From positions 57,326,388 through 57,390,387 of the forward strand of contig NC_087067.1 in assembly GCF_963678635.1 (NCBI RefSeq): 64,000 bases of DNA, given 5' to 3'. Within the stretch, counting starts at the first letter, position 1, and the number at the start of each line of letters is the position of its first letter. Positions 62,101 to 64,000 of this stretch are shown here, piece after piece. This DNA comes from Symsagittifera roscoffensis. Lineage: Eukaryota; Xenacoelomorpha; Acoela; Convolutidae. Both the position numbers and the translations under genes were made by a program. Under the pieces are notes generated by a model that had not been told where the DNA came from, made no database searches, and saw nothing but the letters and a program-made list of their open reading frames with translations.

Positions 62101-64000
62101 TTTTGGTTTTCAAGAAATTGCGTTTTCTATGATTTTTTTCATTTTTTTGATCAAAAGACAGCTATAAAAAAATAACCGAACTTCAATTTCTCAACGCTAT
62201 CGTTGGGTTCTGTCAGGGTAATTTCAGGTGTTGCAATTCTCGGTTCTAAGTATAACTGCTCAAATCCTTTTGGTTCTCGAGAAATGGTGTTTTTATGATT
62301 TTTTTTCAAAAATCTTAGATTTAAAAAAAATTAAACGAACTTCAATTTCTCATCAATTTAGTGGAGTACTGGCAGGGTACAATCAGAAGTTGCAAATCTG
62401 GAGTCCAAGTATGACTGCTGAAATCTTTTTGGTTTTCGAGATGTGGCATTTTTTATAATTTTCTAAAAGTTTTTTAAAAAATTAGATATAAAAACTTAGA
62501 TACAAAAAACTATAACTTCCTTTTCTCAACCCTAAAGTTTGGTGCTGTCAGGCTATATTCAGGAGTTGCAAATCTGGCATTCAATTGTGACTGCTCAATT
62601 TTTTTTGATTTTCGAGATATGGCGTTTTTTATGATTTTTCATGTTTCTTTCAAAAAAATTAAGATTTAAAAAAATTGGATACTAAAAAGAAACCAAGCTT
62701 GAATTTCTCAACCCTATTGTGGGGTGCTGTCAAGATATTCAAGAGTTGCAAATCTGGCGTCCAAGTGTGATTGCTCAAATTCTTTTGGTTTTCGAGAAAT
62801 TGCGTTTTCTATGATTTTTTCATTTTTTTTTTCAAAAATCTTAGGGTTGAGAAATTGATGTTCGCTTAATTTTTTTTATATCTATAGTGGGGTGCTGTCT
62901 GGGTAAAATCAGGGGTGGCAAATCTGGAGTCCCGTTATGACTGCTTAAATCCTTTTGATTTTCAAGAAATTGCGTTTTCTATGATTTTTTTCATTTTTTT
63001 GATCAAAAAACAGCTATAAAAAAAACAACCGAACTTCAATTTCTCAACGCTATCGTTGGGTTCTGTCAGGGTAATTTCAGGTGTTGCAAATCTCGGTTCT
63101 AAGTATAACTGCTCAAATCATTTTGGTTCTCGAGAAATGGTGTTTTTATGATTTTTTTTCAAAAATCTTAGATATAAATTAAATTAACCGAACTTCAATT
63201 TCTCAACCTTATAGTGGGTTGCTGTCATGGTACAATCAGGGGTTGCAAATCTGGAGTCCCGGTATGACTGCTCAAGTCTTTTTGGTTTTCAAGAAATAGC
63301 GTTTTCATTGATTTTTTCTTTTTTTCGGAAAACTTAGATTTAAAAAAACTTAAACGAACTTCAATTTCTCAACAATTTAGTGGAGTGCTGGCAGGGTACA
63401 ATCAGAAGTTGCAAATCTGGAGTCCAAGTATGACTGCTGAAATCTTTTTGGTTTTCGAGATGTGGCGTTTTTTTATAATTTTCTAAAAGTTTTTAAAAAA
63501 ATTAGATACAAAAACTTAGATACAAAAAACTAGAACTTCCTTTTCTCAACCCTAAAGTGTAGTGCTGTCAGGCTATATTCAGGAGTTGCAAATCTGGAAT
63601 TCAATTGTGACTGCTCAAATTCTTTTGATTTTCGAGATATGGCGTTTTTTATGATTTTTTCTTTTTTTTTTTCAAAATCTTAGATCTGAAAAAATTAAGC
63701 GAACATCATTTTCTCAACCCTATAGTGAGGTGCTGTCTGGGTAAAATCAGGGTTGGCAAATCTGGAGTCCCGTTATGACTGCTCAAATTTTTTCGGTTTT
63801 CAAGAAATTGCGTTTTCTATGATTTTTTTCATTTTTTTGATCAAAAAACAGCTATAAAAAATAACCGAACTTCAAATTCTCAACGCTATCGTTGGGTGCT
63901 GTCAGGGTAATTTCAGTTGTTGCAAATCTGGAGTCTAAGTATAACTGCTCAAATCCTTTTGGTTCTCGAGAAAGGGTGTTTTTATTACTATTTTTTTTTC
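44160..64000. repeat. Satellite B domain 3: decameric higher-order repeat with pentamer expansions
   Basis: Ten distinguishable monomer types (called A to J here) follow in fixed order from 48683 to 50359 (1676 bp). The next A is 2508 bp later (50359 to 52867) and the next 3341 bp later (52867 to 56208), because the last five types F-J are present once, twice and three times. Earlier and later parts show shorter or scrambled orders with hybrid monomers. The ~41240-44160 stretch before it is a mixed zone without a clear higher-order unit. Confidence 0.88.
62844..62882. repeat. Perfect 39-bp inversion inside one satellite B monomer
   Basis: This segment is the exact reverse complement of the normal monomer stretch GATATAAAAAAAATTAAGCG...TCTCAACCC, while both flanks (CAAAAATCTTA before, TATAGTGGGG after) are in normal orientation and register. 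Confidence 0.93.

Larger units (their letters stand above)
31805..64000. repeat. Satellite B: ~160-170-bp monomers, roughly 190 units, open at the window end
   Basis: Each monomer has the order CTCAACCCTATAGTGGGGTGCTGTCAG..., GTTGCAAATCTGG, GACTGCTCAAATCC, TTTTCGAGATATGGCG, TTTATGATTTTT, a T-run, TCAAAAA, TTAGATATAAAAAA and ACCGAACTTCAATTT. Spacing of GTTGCAAATC is 160-168 bp near the start and ~167 bp further in, close to the DNA length of one nucleosome with linker histone. Different parts have different higher-order structure (next entries). It is unrelated to satellite A. The ~70-codon open frames inside are a product of monomer sequence and repeat exactly with it, so I do not call genes. 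Confidence 0.96.

Noticed and set aside
42490-62458. Many ~70-codon open frames on both strands in satellite B, several identical copies
   Set aside because: They repeat exactly with the monomers, overlap antisense frames and resemble no protein; they reflect stop-poor monomer sequence.

Overview
This 64 kb window comes from an animal nuclear genome. The evidence is a spliced gene of the metazoan-only repulsive guidance molecule (RGM) family, GT-AG introns, an LTR retrotransposon of the Ty3/gypsy type and long AT-rich satellite arrays. I cannot name the phylum from the sequence alone.

Layout: (1) 1-3082 is a satellite of ~355-bp monomers arranged as a four-monomer higher-order repeat of ~1420 bp. 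(2) 3083-~4130 (+) is a decayed fragment of a retroelement related to the one that follows, joined directly to the satellite, with a 1.2 kb AT-rich tail. (3) 5307-27929 (-) is one giant LTR retrotransposon of ~22.6 kb with two nearly identical LTRs (887 and 894 bp). (4) 28869-31405 (+) is the RGM gene, four coding exons and 526 codons. (5) ~31805 to the window end is a second, unrelated satellite of ~165-bp monomers (roughly 190 units) with successive trimer, dimer and decamer higher-order domains.

In sense order (right to left) the element carries the 5' LTR, a 2.4 kb leader with a 14-bp minisatellite, a gag region with two CCHC zinc knuckles, protease, reverse transcriptase, RNase H and an HHCC/DD35E integrase with a GPY/F-like motif. 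The integrase reading frame has a long tail ending in what looks like a macro (ADP-ribose-binding, TARG1/Poa1-like) domain. After pol, where env would lie, there is ~8.9 kb of accessory coding sequence: a coiled-coil leader, a clear SGNH/GDSL hydrolase with intact Ser-Asp-His motifs, a probable second degenerate SGNH-like domain, then ~1,500 residues of no family I recognise. The copy is broken. In-frame stops lie at 24266, 23495, 18269 and 11204, and frame changes lie near 23260, 15037, 14754, 14418 and 7243, three of them at runs of five identical bases. The relict at 3083-4130 is a diverged relative of the last part of the accessory region, so that region belongs to a family and is not private to this copy.

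The strongest candidates for something undescribed are the pairing of a macro domain and an SGNH hydrolase with unknown large proteins inside one Ty3/gypsy-like element, and a strong enrichment of the hexamer CTCAAG/CTTGAG across that element. The 167-bp satellite also preserves a readable record of its own unequal exchanges (spacings of 10, 15 and 20 monomers, hybrid monomers and a perfect 39-bp micro-inversion).
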